From Paraburkholderia sp. BL21I4N1 (GTDB taxonomy: Bacteria; Pseudomonadota; Gammaproteobacteria; Burkholderiales; Burkholderiaceae): DNA of 64,000 nucleotides. Shown piece after piece: positions 1 to 7,722 of this stretch. Numbering within the stretch: the stretch's first letter is position 1; each line of letters starts with the position of its first letter. A model generated the notes under the pieces. That model saw only the letters and a list, made by a program, of their open reading frames with translations, made no database searches and was not told the origin of the DNA. The stretch covers positions 496,001 through 560,000 of the forward strand of contig NZ_PVEN01000002.1 of NCBI RefSeq assembly GCF_002973525.1, given 5' to 3'. Made by a program: the position numbers and the translations under genes.

Positions 1-90
1 AAAACTTGCCATGAGCTCCGAAGTACGAGAGCTTGAACCGACCGGCCCCGCACCCGCAGGGCCTTCAACACCGACAGGAGGAAGAGACCC

Positions 91-651
91 ATGGAGCAGT
101 TCGGCAGCAACCCCGAGGCCCTCGACGAGGACCGTTTCAACGACCCAGCCGACCGTTCGGAGCCGGCGGTGGAGTTCACCCCGGACACGTTCGGCAAGAC
201 CGGGACGGCAAAGGGCGGCAAGGCCCGCGCGGCGGCGCTCCCCGAGGAAGATTTGAGCAAGCCGCTTGCTCCGACCTTCGCGGAAGGGCATGGCCTGTTG
301 AAGTTCTTCCCGCCGACCCTGCGGGACATGGCGCGCGCCGGGGTGAACTTCACGCTCGACAACAGCGGGGCCGTCACCGTGAACGGCTTCTACAAGCGCG
401 GGCCGCTGTCGCTCGAAATCGGCGACGACGACGCGCTGACGGCGATCGACCGGCGCGGCCAACGGCATCCGATCGGGTCGTACGACGATCTGGTGACCCT
501 GAACTACCGCGCCTGGATCCAGAGCAACACCCGGGGCGAGTCGTGCGCCCCGGAACGCCCGTGGCTCGACGCGTTCATCGCCAAGAACTGGGTGAAGCGT
601 CAGGTCATTTTCGTGCCGCGCGATCCGTTGCCGACCGCTGACGGCGAGTGA
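91..651 (+). CDS. hypothetical protein, 186 aa
   Basis: I do not recognise this protein. It is soluble with no signal peptide or membrane segment. The first 50 residues are polar, rich in E/D/K and probably disordered; a folded part follows (about residues 60-175) containing LKFFPPTLRDMARAG. The start is chosen because ACAGGAGGAAGAGACCC gives a strong ribosome site directly before the ATG. A strong terminator hairpin lies 25 bp after the stop, so it appears to be a monocistronic unit like the other cassettes here. Its promoter may lie beyond the left edge. Confidence 0.7.
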   Translation: MEQFGSNPEALDEDRFNDPADRSEPAVEFTPDTFGKTGTAKGGKARAAALPEEDLSKPLAPTFAEGHGLLKFFPPTLRDMARAGVNFTLDNSGAVTVNGFYKRGPLSLEIGDDDALTAIDRRGQRHPIGSYDDLVTLNYRAWIQSNTRGESCAPERPWLDAFIAKNWVKRQVIFVPRDPLPTADGE

Positions 652-676
652 TCCGCTGACGCTCGCGCAGCAAGCA

Positions 677-703
677 AAACGCCCGGCTACGGCCGGGCGT
701 TTC
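677..703 (+). terminator. intrinsic terminator
   Basis: GCCCGG/CCGGGC stem flanked by A and T runs (AAAAC..GTTTCC) between the convergent genes ending at 651 and 727; it could serve both. Confidence 0.75.
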
Positions 704-726
704 CGTGGGCGTCGGGCAGGCAATGC

Positions 727-1998
727 TCAGGCGGTCACGAGATCGTCGACGGCCGCCGTATCAACATCCCTTGCTCGCGGGTGATCGGTGGCGAGGAAGT
801 GGGCCCAGCCGCGCCACTCGACCTCGTAGACGTTCTGGGGATTCGACGGGATGTGCGCTGGCCGATCCCTTCGGGCACCCCATTCCTTCTTCGTCGAAAT
901 GCCATGGTCCCGCCCCCAGGCGGAGGCTTCCGCCATCACGCAAAACCGGCGCTCGCCGTTGGCGACGGTGCCGGTCCCCAGGAAGTGTCCCCATCCCTGC
1001 CATTGGGATTTGTAGATGGTTTGGGGATTCGACGGGATGTTCGACGGTCGGCGATCACCGAGTGCCTGCCAAGCTCGCTGGGAGCGGACCTGCTGCGCCT
1101 GGGCCCACGTCGACGCTTCGGCTAAGGTGCAGAACTCGCGGTCGCCGTTGTACACATTCCCGGTGCCCAGGAATACTCCCCAACCTTCCCATACATCAGG
1201 GTACGCACTGGGCGGATTGCCTGGCATCCCCGGCGGAAGTTGGCCGCTCCGCGTCAGCATCCGCCATTCGTCTTCGGTTTCGATCCCCATGGGCTGGACC
1301 CAGGCCTTCGCATCGACGTACGACCACTTGGCCACTGGCTCGACGTGACGGAACGCGTCGGGTGGCAACGGCATACTGAGCGCTTCGTCGATCCTCTCGG
1401 ACAAACCATCGTCCTGCAGATGACCCTCCGCGATCAGCCTGGCCATGTGCCGCAGCACGGCTTCGATCACCGACCAGTAGTTCCCACGAGGCGACTGGAC
1501 CGCAACGTCCCAGGTGGGGTTGAGGAGGGCAAGCGGTGCCTCGCGAACCCGGATGACGGACCATCCGGCCGTGGTAAGGCGCAGGGATTTTTGGGCGTCG
1601 CTCACGTAGCGAGCCTCGCCTTTGTGCCAATGGCGCCCGTCGTATTCGATCGCCAGGCGTCTCGATCGGTCGAGCAGGTCGAGGAAGAGCACCCGCTCCC
1701 CATCCGCGGGGTCGACTACAGCACGCTGTCCGGGCACCAGGTCCAGGACGCCCTGCAGCCCGTGTTTTAGCGCCAGTTCAGGGCGGGACAGTCCGCCGCT
1801 CCACGCGGAGACGCCGAGGAAGCTCTTGAAACCTTTCCACTGCCCCTTGTAGGCCACGACGCTTTGCGGGCACTTGGGAATGTCGGCGGGCCAACCGTCC
1901 ATTTTGGTCCGCGCGTCCCATTCGTCCTGGGTCATGATCCCTTGGGCCTGGGCCCAGGCGCTTGCATCGTTCAACGAGCGCACCGTCTTTCTCGCCAC
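727..1998 (-). CDS. integrase-type repeat protein with an inserted Vsr/DUF559-like nuclease domain
   Basis: 423 aa, GTG start after GCAGGAGAAAG. Four or more copies of a roughly 60-aa unit with W-x-x-W/G-x-FLGTG and diPsNP..Y signatures occur: one at the N-terminus (FKSFLGVSAW) and three at the C-terminus (WGVFLGTGNV, WGHFLGTGTV, WAHFLATDHP). This is the pattern of the phage-integrase repeat unit (PHINT_rpt). Between them, about residues 85-155, lies a PD-(D/E)XK-like segment (FLDLLDRSRRLAIEYDGRHWH, then GWSVIRVRE), the layout of Vsr/DUF559 endonucleases. The repeats are known from tyrosine integrases and surface-like repeat proteins; the fusion with a nuclease fold is uncommon. No integrase catalytic R-H-R-Y set is visible. 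A class A promoter drives it at 2026-2053. Confidence 0.7.
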   Translation of the reverse strand: MARKTVRSLNDASAWAQAQGIMTQDEWDARTKMDGWPADIPKCPQSVVAYKGQWKGFKSFLGVSAWSGGLSRPELALKHGLQGVLDLVPGQRAVVDPADGERVLFLDLLDRSRRLAIEYDGRHWHKGEARYVSDAQKSLRLTTAGWSVIRVREAPLALLNPTWDVAVQSPRGNYWSVIEAVLRHMARLIAEGHLQDDGLSERIDEALSMPLPPDAFRHVEPVAKWSYVDAKAWVQPMGIETEDEWRMLTRSGQLPPGMPGNPPSAYPDVWEGWGVFLGTGNVYNGDREFCTLAEASTWAQAQQVRSQRAWQALGDRRPSNIPSNPQTIYKSQWQGWGHFLGTGTVANGERRFCVMAEASAWGRDHGISTKKEWGARRDRPAHIPSNPQNVYEVEWRGWAHFLATDHPRARDVDTAAVDDLVTA

Positions 1999-2025
1999 AG
2001 TCTTTCTCCTGCAGGTAAAAGCCAG

Positions 2026-2053
2026 TACCTAGCAGGGCATGAGGGGCTGTCAA
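2026..2053 (-). promoter_or_regulatory. class A promoter for 727-1998
   Basis: On the minus strand TTGACA (2048-2053), a 16-nt spacer ending CTGC, then TAGGTA (2026-2031), 28 bp before the GTG start. Confidence 0.7.
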
Positions 2054-2138
2054 CCTCGGCCCGGGCGTAGTGGGGCTGGGGATGTTCACTGGATCCCCGT
2101 AGAATCGTGCGGTTCCAGCACCACCGCGGCAACCCACC

Positions 2139-2717
2139 ATGATCATCGACGAAACCAAGATCACCACCTACAACAGCATTTGCGCCGTCCTGCTCCGCGA
2201 GATACGCGTGCAGCGCGGTTTCCACCGGGCTCAGTTCGCCGATTTTTTCGGCAAACCGGCCAGCGCCTGGGAAGCCATCGAGGCTGGGAAGTCTCGGCTC
2301 GACCTCGACGTTCTACTGCGCGTGTGCCGCGGGCTGATGCAACCGCCGGGGCTGGTCTTGACTGTGGCAGACGCCTACGAGCGGTTTCTGCGCTACTTCG
2401 GCTGGTCGGTCGTGCTGACCGACACCGGCGCCGACGGGCTGATGAAGTTGGCCAACGAGTATTGGAAGAGCCCCGGCGGTCGTTTTGCGGACAACGCACC
2501 GATGTTCTCGTCGTCCATCCTCGTCGAGCCCTACCAGCAAAACAACGTCTGGTACAACTTTGCTCCGGTATTCCGGTACGTGGACGACCCCCAGTTCCGC
2601 ACCGAACAAAACGACGAAGAGCGTTTCAAACCGTTGCCGTCGGCCGCCGACCGCGTCATGCAGAACGGAGTGAGCGGCAGGACGAACGGCGTCAACGGCG
2701 ATCCCGAGGGCATCTGA
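2139..2717 (+). CDS. XRE-like helix-turn-helix protein, 192 aa
   Basis: Residues 12-60 (LLREIRVQRGFHRAQFADFFGKPASAWEAIEAGKSRL..) match the fold of an XRE/Cro-type helix-turn-helix, including the conserved E-x-G-x-x turn. The remaining 130 residues have no family I recognise; the last 25 are low-complexity. It may be a transcriptional regulator, possibly of the adjoining gene, whose GTG begins 2 nt after this stop. Confidence 0.65.
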   Translation: MIIDETKITTYNSICAVLLREIRVQRGFHRAQFADFFGKPASAWEAIEAGKSRLDLDVLLRVCRGLMQPPGLVLTVADAYERFLRYFGWSVVLTDTGADGLMKLANEYWKSPGGRFADNAPMFSSSILVEPYQQNNVWYNFAPVFRYVDDPQFRTEQNDEERFKPLPSAADRVMQNGVSGRTNGVNGDPEGI

Positions 2718-2719
2718 CG

Positions 2720-3361
2720 GTGGTCCTGCTCGACGACGCCCCGCGCGCACTGCGCGACCCCGAGACCGTGGCCCTGCGCCGCGTGATGCTTGCGGAGCCC
2801 CACGTCGCCCCGCTGGCGCGGTACGTCCAGGCATTGCGGGCGCAGCACCCGACCTGGGAGTTCCAGGACTTCGACCCAATGGACGGGGGCGTGCACGCGG
2901 ACATGCTGTTCCTGCTCGAAAAGCCCGGGCCCATGACCTCGCCCACGGGCAAGAAGCAGGGCTCCGGGTTCATTTCCCGCAACAACGATGACCCCACGGC
3001 GGAGGGCGTGTTCCGGTTCATGCAGGAGGCGGGCATCCCCCGCAAGCGCGCGGTCCTCTGGAACGTGATCCCCTGGTGGGACAGGTCGATCAAGTTCACG
3101 ACGGCGGAGGTGCGGCGGGGGATCGAGGAGCTGCGCAACCTGCTCCCGTTGCTCCCCGCGATTCGCACCGTGGTGCTGATCGGCGGCCAGGCCAGGCGAG
3201 CGCTCCCCCTGCTGCAGACGCTCCGGCCGGACCTGCGGATCTGCACGTCGGCGCACCCGGGCCGGCAAGTCTACCGGTTCAACCCCGACCAGTGGAAGGC
3301 GATCCCGGCGCAGTGGAAGGCCGCGGGCCTGACACAGGATGAGGTGAGCGCCGCACCCTGA
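2720..3361 (+). CDS. uracil-DNA glycosylase superfamily protein, 213 aa
   Basis: UDG-fold signatures are present: LFLLEKPGP (motif A region), then NVIPWW, VVLIGGQAR and a C-terminal TSAHPGRQ with the histidine expected in motif B. Family members remove uracil or deaminated bases from DNA, though several relatives without the catalytic acid act in other ways. The start is inferred as GTG at 2720, two nt after the upstream stop, implying translational coupling with the XRE-like gene. The family assignment is good; the substrate is unknown. Confidence 0.7.
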   Translation: MVLLDDAPRALRDPETVALRRVMLAEPHVAPLARYVQALRAQHPTWEFQDFDPMDGGVHADMLFLLEKPGPMTSPTGKKQGSGFISRNNDDPTAEGVFRFMQEAGIPRKRAVLWNVIPWWDRSIKFTTAEVRRGIEELRNLLPLLPAIRTVVLIGGQARRALPLLQTLRPDLRICTSAHPGRQVYRFNPDQWKAIPAQWKAAGLTQDEVSAAP

Positions 3362-3424
3362 TCACCGCGACGTGGGCGGGAGCACCGGGGTGGAGGCGGG
3401 CGCTGGCGCCCGGGTGTTGAAGGG

Positions 3425-3485
3425 GTGCCACGGCACGGCCCCATCGACAGGAACGCTGGTCTTCAGTGTGCGGATGGGCTACCGT
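3425..3485 (+). promoter_or_regulatory. GTGCCNNGGCAC palindrome and weak class A-like promoter for 3518-3772
   Basis: Palindrome GTGCCACGGCAC at 3425-3436. A TACCGT -10 (3480-3485) follows 16 nt after a poor -35 (GGTCTT, 3458-3463). The palindrome is exact; the promoter core is weak. Confidence 0.45.
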
Positions 3486-3517
3486 ACAGCAGGATTACAA
3501 CCAACCGGAGGCCAGCC

Positions 3518-3772
3518 ATGCTCAACGCTCGTTTTCTCCCTGCTGTGCTGCTCGCGCTGGGCCTGGCGGCCAGCACGTCGAGCTGGGCGGAGCAGCCGAT
3601 CAACACCACGAACATCAGCCCCGAGCTGTACGTCCCGAAGGTGCGCTCGCGCAACGGTCAGCCCCCGCTGGCCCATTGCCGGCAGATCAATCAGGAAGTG
3701 AACGGGCACATGGTCTCGCGCCGGCAGTGCATCACCCCGGCGTCGATCCTGCCTGACCGGGACGGGTCCTGA
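3518..3772 (+). CDS. small secreted protein, 84 aa
   Basis: An N-terminal Sec signal peptide is clear: MLNAR, a hydrophobic core (FLPAVLLALGLAAS), then a cleavage-like site around SWA|EQP. The mature part is about 60 residues and has two cysteines (HCRQI, RQCIT) that could form a disulphide. No family recognised. ACCGGAGGCCAGCC supplies the ribosome site. A strong terminator follows at 3792. Probably periplasmic. Confidence 0.65.
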   Translation: MLNARFLPAVLLALGLAASTSSWAEQPINTTNISPELYVPKVRSRNGQPPLAHCRQINQEVNGHMVSRRQCITPASILPDRDGS

Positions 3773-3791
3773 CGGAACCGCGCCCACCAGG

Positions 3792-3822
3792 CAAAACGCC
3801 CGGCATGGACCGGGCGTTTTTG
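3792..3822. terminator. intrinsic terminator between convergent genes
   Basis: AAAACGCCCGG/CCGGGCGTTTTT hairpin with A and T flanks, so usable in both directions. Confidence 0.75.
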
Positions 3823-3839
3823 CGTGGGGCGATCGCAGA

Positions 3840-4223
3840 TTACTTTTTGAGGCACCCTCCGGGCTTCCCGCAATGCGAGGCGATGAAGTCGGCCAGGCTG
3901 CGGGCCTGCTGCGCCTGGATGGTCCCCGGGGCCTTGCGTTCGACCTCGGTGGCCATCTGATCGGCGCCGGTGAGGATCTTCGCGCGCTCGGCGTCGAGCT
4001 GGGCCTGAGGCACCACCTGCGGCGGCGTCGGGAAGGGCACCCGCACAGGCGGCTCAACGACCACGGGCGCCGGGGCCGGCTTCGGCAGGAGCGAGTTCAG
4101 CGCCACCACCCCGCCCACGCACACCGCCGTGATGGCCAGGACAGACCCGAGGATTTTCAAACGCCGGATCCGCTCCTCGCGCGGCAACATCTTGATCGGC
4201 GGCAACCAGAAAAAGAAAAACAC
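3840..4223 (-). CDS. single-pass membrane protein, 127 aa
   Basis: The GTG start at 4223 is supported by GGGGGAGGTCCATC upstream. After a short aromatic N-terminus and a basic stretch (LPREERIRRLK) comes one transmembrane helix (ILGSVLAITAVCVGGVVAL), then a proline-rich linker and a helical C-terminal region ending in HCGKPGGCLKK with two cysteines. Probably inner-membrane anchored with the C-terminal part in the periplasm. The function is unknown. Its promoter survives but the DNA just upstream was split by the transposon at 4315. Confidence 0.65.
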   Translation of the reverse strand: MFFFFWLPPIKMLPREERIRRLKILGSVLAITAVCVGGVVALNSLLPKPAPAPVVVEPPVRVPFPTPPQVVPQAQLDAERAKILTGADQMATEVERKAPGTIQAQQARSLADFIASHCGKPGGCLKK

Positions 4224-4269
4224 GATGGACCTCCCCCTGTTGTGGGCACCTGCGGGGTGCGTTACTCAC

Positions 4270-4314
4270 AGCTTAAGGGGGTACGGTCCGGTGTCAAGTC
4301 AAGCCGTGCCAGGG
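4270..4314 (-). promoter_or_regulatory. class A promoter of 3840-4223, upstream half-palindrome cut by the transposon
   Basis: Minus strand: TTGACA (4292-4297), 16-nt spacer, TAAGCT (4270-4275). Immediately upstream CCCTGGCAC (4306-4314) is the target-site copy. Joining the two transposon flanks restores GGACCCTGGCAC, two mismatches from GTGCCCTGGCAC. Confidence 0.6.
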
Positions 4315-4373
4315 TTACCTGCCCTACTTTGCGGTGCAAAAGGTGCAAGCAAATATCATGTTTTTGTCATCAT

Positions 4374-4402
4374 TTGACATACGTTTATTTGATGCCAATG
4401 TA
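4374..4402 (+). promoter_or_regulatory. possible promoter inside the transposon
   Basis: TTGACA at 4374-4379 in an AT-rich stretch, with AATGTA 17 nt downstream (4397-4402). It would transcribe the gene at 4507. Confidence 0.4.
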
Positions 4403-4506
4403 AAAGGAGACCATCGCCACTTGGAGGAGCTATGTTGGCAGGAGTAAGGGGGCACCCGCCGAGTCGAGCCCGATCGACCCGCGGTGACGATAGCGAGGAG
4501 GACATC

Positions 4507-4812
4507 ATGCGCCACGAAGACTTGAAGGGCATTCATCACAAACTGGATCAGATCCTCGAAGGCCAACCCGTGCAGACCTCGTCTCACGCGGGTGAGGTGT
4601 CGCCCACCATCAAGTTATTCGTCAAGACGCAGGGCGATGAAGTCGTGTCCAAGATCGAGGCCCAGTTTTCGGAAATGAAGACTGCGATTGCAGATTTGCG
4701 GAAAGACGTTCGTGACGACATGAAGGAACTGACGTCGAACATGTGGAAAGGCATCGGCGCGCTCGGTGTGATCGCTGCGATCATCACGGCATGCTCACGC
4801 ATCTTCCACTGA
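4507..4812 (+). CDS. small coiled-coil, C-tail-anchored protein (transposon passenger), 101 aa
   Basis: The ATG at 4507 follows AGCGAGGAGGACATC, a strong ribosome site. Residues 1-20 and 45-80 are heptad-like (IEAQFSEMKTAIADLRKDV..) and the last 20 residues (GIGALGVIAAIITACSRIF) form one membrane helix. It resembles small phage or mobile-element membrane proteins in layout, but I recognise no family. A terminator follows at 4861. It lies wholly within the transposon and is carried as cargo. Confidence 0.55.
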   Translation: MRHEDLKGIHHKLDQILEGQPVQTSSHAGEVSPTIKLFVKTQGDEVVSKIEAQFSEMKTAIADLRKDVRDDMKELTSNMWKGIGALGVIAAIITACSRIFH

Positions 4813-4860
4813 GGCCAAAACAGCCGAACGCATTGAAGGTCGGCGCGCGCTTCCGATCAG

Positions 4861-4885
4861 AGCCCACCCTTGCGGTGGGCTTTTT
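4861..4885 (+). terminator. intrinsic terminator
   Basis: AGCCCACC/GGTGGGCT stem followed by TTTTT. Near-identical stem at 6689-6718 inside the same transposon. Confidence 0.75.
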
Positions 4886-4978
4886 CATGGTCCGTCGGCC
4901 AGGCTGTTGCGCAATCCTGGCAGGCCATTACACTGGATTCAGCAGTCACTCCAACCTCCCTCCCGAAGGATCCACCCC

Positions 4979-6673
4979 ATGGCCTGGAAAGACCAACCGA
5001 CGACCCCTGCCGAGTTCCGCGACATCGCACTCGACGTTCAAGACGATCTTCATCTCGACAAGAAAGACGAGGCCGTGAAGAAGGCCGACGACGGCGGCCA
5101 ACGGATTCGTTCCACGGTCAAGACCAAAGGGCGCAAGGCCACGGAACAGATCGTCGTTGACAGCGGAGCCTCGGCTACCGTTGCCAAGGCGATCGTCGAT
5201 GAAGCCGCCAAGGAGCGGAAGATCTTCCCGTCCGCGTTGATCTCCGTGATGCTGTCGCGTTCCCAGTCCGAACGCCACATGCTCACCGCCGAGGCCATGA
5301 CCTCGAACGAAACCAGCCGCTGGATTGACGACGTAAACGTCAGCGACAAGCAATCGCTGGCCGGCAGCAACGAACTGCTGGCACAAGCGAAGGTCAGTGG
5401 CGATGCTTACACCTGCTTCCTTCTGGCCTTGAAAGTGTCGCAGCGCGTTGTTCGGTCTGAACAGGCTCTGGCGGTCGCTTTCTACGCGTTGTCGAACGAT
5501 TTCGAGCGTGATCGCAAAACCTACCTGGCGGGCAAGGCCACGGGGCAGGTCAAGGCCGTGTTCGACCTGCTGGAGAAAGTGCTCGACGGCACGGCCAGCA
5601 GCGAGGAGCAGAACATCTTCCGTAAGTCCCTGATCGCACGGGTCGAAGAGGCCAACAGCATGGATCCGGGTGACCTGACCAAGCCTAATCGGCCGGGCCC
5701 GGATGCGCAGGTTTCGTCCAAAACCAAGAGCGGCCAATCGCTCCTGGTCGCTGGCTACATGACGACGCGAGACGACGCAGGCAAACCGATCGATACCGCC
5801 CGTTCCCTCGAAAAGCATTGGCGAGGTCTGTTCAGTGGCCTTGCAGAAAATGCGCAGGTGCTGATCGTTCTCGCAGGCGCATCGCCTGTCGCCGAAGTCG
5901 CCCGGATGCGTGGCGAGAACGCCGAACGGATCGCGTCGTGGGCCGATGATGTGGCTGTGCTCCGCACCGCGAGCACGGTTTTCGAGACCATGGACGCCAC
6001 GGTCATGCCTGCAATCCTGAGCGGGAAGGCCAAGTTCGCCGGTTGGTTTTCGTCCGCTGAGCCGGTCGTGCTCGATGCGGGGATTGCCGAAACGGTCCAG
6101 CAATCTCTCGATCACCTGATGGCTCAGGGTTACCCGGCCAGCACCGGCCGGGGTATCGAGATCATGACGCAGACGCTCAACGTCTTGAACCACTGGGCCG
6201 TCAAACACCCGGAGTCGTTTCCCTACTTCCAAGATCAAAAGGTCATCGACTGGGTGGAGAAGTGCCCAGTCATGAAGGGTGGTCTGGCATCGGCCCTTTC
6301 GAACACCAGCCTGGCCATCGATCAGTCTCAAGAACGCGCCATTCTGCGGGCGGAAATGAAGCGCGCCGCGCGTGAAGAAGAGATCGCCCGTGATCTGGAG
6401 AGCAGGCCTCAAGCCGCACCCAAGGACGTCGCCAAACTGAAAAAGAAGGTGATGGACAAACTGATCGGCGAAGGCAAGCGCTTCAAGGACCTCGAAACGT
6501 CGAGCGTCGCCTACCTCCTTGCATGCGTGAACGAAGGCGATGCGCACTCCGTCCAACGGATCATCGACGGGGAGAACCCGCGAACCGTTCGAATCGAAGT
6601 GCTGGAAGCGCGTGCCGCGATTGCCTTCGATGATGAAGGTCCGCAGGTGAAAAACGGCCGCGCTCACCGCTGA
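4979..6673 (+). CDS. large hypothetical passenger protein of the transposon, 564 aa
   Basis: No recognised family. The protein is mostly alpha-helical and soluble. The N-terminal 70 residues are charged; the central part has hydrophobic stretches such as AQVLIVLAGASPVAEVARMRG and SWADDVAVLR; a lysine-rich helical segment (RAEMKRAAREEEIARDLE.., VAKLKKKVMDKLIGEGKRF) lies near the C-terminus. The ATG at 4979 is chosen because the region before it contains an intergenic terminator. GC content and codon use are milder than in the neighbouring cassettes. Being the main cargo of an apparently intact transposon, it may have a selectable role, but nothing in the sequence says which. Confidence 0.55.
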   Translation: MAWKDQPTTPAEFRDIALDVQDDLHLDKKDEAVKKADDGGQRIRSTVKTKGRKATEQIVVDSGASATVAKAIVDEAAKERKIFPSALISVMLSRSQSERHMLTAEAMTSNETSRWIDDVNVSDKQSLAGSNELLAQAKVSGDAYTCFLLALKVSQRVVRSEQALAVAFYALSNDFERDRKTYLAGKATGQVKAVFDLLEKVLDGTASSEEQNIFRKSLIARVEEANSMDPGDLTKPNRPGPDAQVSSKTKSGQSLLVAGYMTTRDDAGKPIDTARSLEKHWRGLFSGLAENAQVLIVLAGASPVAEVARMRGENAERIASWADDVAVLRTASTVFETMDATVMPAILSGKAKFAGWFSSAEPVVLDAGIAETVQQSLDHLMAQGYPASTGRGIEIMTQTLNVLNHWAVKHPESFPYFQDQKVIDWVEKCPVMKGGLASALSNTSLAIDQSQERAILRAEMKRAAREEEIARDLESRPQAAPKDVAKLKKKVMDKLIGEGKRFKDLETSSVAYLLACVNEGDAHSVQRIIDGENPRTVRIEVLEARAAIAFDDEGPQVKNGRAHR

Positions 6674-6688
6674 CCCAGGTGGCAATGA

Positions 6689-6718
6689 ACAAAGCCCACC
6701 CTTACGGTGGGCTTTGTT
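6689..6718. terminator. bidirectional terminator between passenger gene and transposase
   Basis: ACAAAGCCCACC/GGTGGGCTTTGT, 12-bp perfect stem with A/T flanks on both sides. Confidence 0.8.
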
Positions 6719-6719
6719 G

Positions 6720-7565
6720 TCATCGAAGGTCGTATCCATTCTTCCAGGCTGTCCACAACCAGAGGTGATCGCGCAGCCCGTCGATCGTTTTCGAGGTGGT
6801 CCACGTTTTTCGGCCGAGCCGGGCCAGGTCGTTTCGCATCTTGGCGAACGTGTGGTTGATCGCGAACAATGGATCGAACCCGTCATCGTGCGGGGTGCTC
6901 AGCGTCGTGTGTCGCACACCGGGCAGGTTCGCGGTGATCCACTTACGATAGGAGGCGTTACCATCGGTGGCGATCGTGGCCCCTGGGGCAAGCGCAGGTC
7001 GAATCCTCAGCAGAACGCGACGCATGACCTTCGGTCGCTCGTCCACGTGCCACTGGTAAAGCGTCCTGCCCTTGGGCTGATTGCTCGGCTTGCGAGCCAC
7101 GTCGAACGCCAGCACCTCACCGGTCTTCGCCCGGATCACCATCGGAACGCTCAACTGTTTCATGCGTGAATGCATGAACGTTTCCAGTTCGTCCATCATC
7201 ACGTAAGTGGTTTGGATCGTGGCGAGGTGATCCTTGTGAACGGCCTCGGCTTGTCGCGCCAGGTAGCGGATCTTGCGGGTGATGGTGACCGGGTGGCAAT
7301 CGAGGATCACGGCCATCCGGCGAAACGTCACCCCTGAAACTGCCATCTGAAGGATCCGACGATTCAAGTCCGGCCGATGGTGCTGCTTGTGCGGCTTGGT
7401 CCGCGTCGCGCAAAACGAGGTGAGGCAGGTTTTGCACTGATAGCGCGGCACCTTCTGCCCGTTGTGCTTGGTGACCCGGTAACCCTTCTTCCAGTAGAAA
7501 TCGGCGGGCGGATCTGAGTGGTTGACGCACGCTTCGTTCGGACACGTCGGGCGAGGGTTTTTCAT
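6720..7565 (-). CDS. IS1-like DDE transposase with N-terminal zinc ribbon, 281 aa
   Basis: The N-terminus has a cysteine-rich ribbon (CPNEAC..., then YQCKTC) like InsA-type transposases, followed by a helix-turn-helix (VSGVTFRRMAVILDCHPVTITRKIRYL). A DDE core follows: MMDELETF (first D/E), PMVIRAKTGEVLAFDVARKP, IATDGNASYRKWI (second D) and a C-terminal FDPLFAINHTFAKMRNDLARL..TW. It lies 155 bp inside the right terminal repeat and 9-bp target duplications flank the element, matching the IS1 group. The ATG at 7565 is preferred to an upstream in-frame start because it begins just before the zinc ribbon. The protein appears full length. Confidence 0.75.
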   Translation of the reverse strand: MKNPRPTCPNEACVNHSDPPADFYWKKGYRVTKHNGQKVPRYQCKTCLTSFCATRTKPHKQHHRPDLNRRILQMAVSGVTFRRMAVILDCHPVTITRKIRYLARQAEAVHKDHLATIQTTYVMMDELETFMHSRMKQLSVPMVIRAKTGEVLAFDVARKPSNQPKGRTLYQWHVDERPKVMRRVLLRIRPALAPGATIATDGNASYRKWITANLPGVRHTTLSTPHDDGFDPLFAINHTFAKMRNDLARLGRKTWTTSKTIDGLRDHLWLWTAWKNGYDLR

Positions 7566-7722
7566 ATCACCACGATAGACCAAGCCGCGCACGATTTCGA
7601 GCAGTTTTATCCAAGTTGGCTTAAATATCCCGCTCAACCTCAATAAAGATAAGTTTGTTGCGACCGATCTTGCACCCTAAAGTAGGGCAGGTAAGTGCCA
7701 GGGTCCATCTTATCGGTGGCGT

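Larger units (their letters stand above)
4315..7694. mobile_element. complete IS1-like transposon with passenger genes, 3380 bp
   Basis: Both ends carry a 25-bp inverted repeat starting TTACCTGCCCTACTTT and ending GGTGCAA, identical except for two bases (left 4315-4339, right 7670-7694). It is flanked by a perfect 9-bp direct repeat, GTGCCAGGG (4306-4314 and 7695-7703), the expected target-site duplication. Inside are a transposase gene (6720-7565, minus strand, at the right end) and two unrelated genes (4507-4812, 4979-6673), each with its own terminator. The left 100 bp is far more AT-rich than its surroundings. A 9-bp duplication agrees with the IS1 group. The element looks intact and recent. 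Confidence 0.85.
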
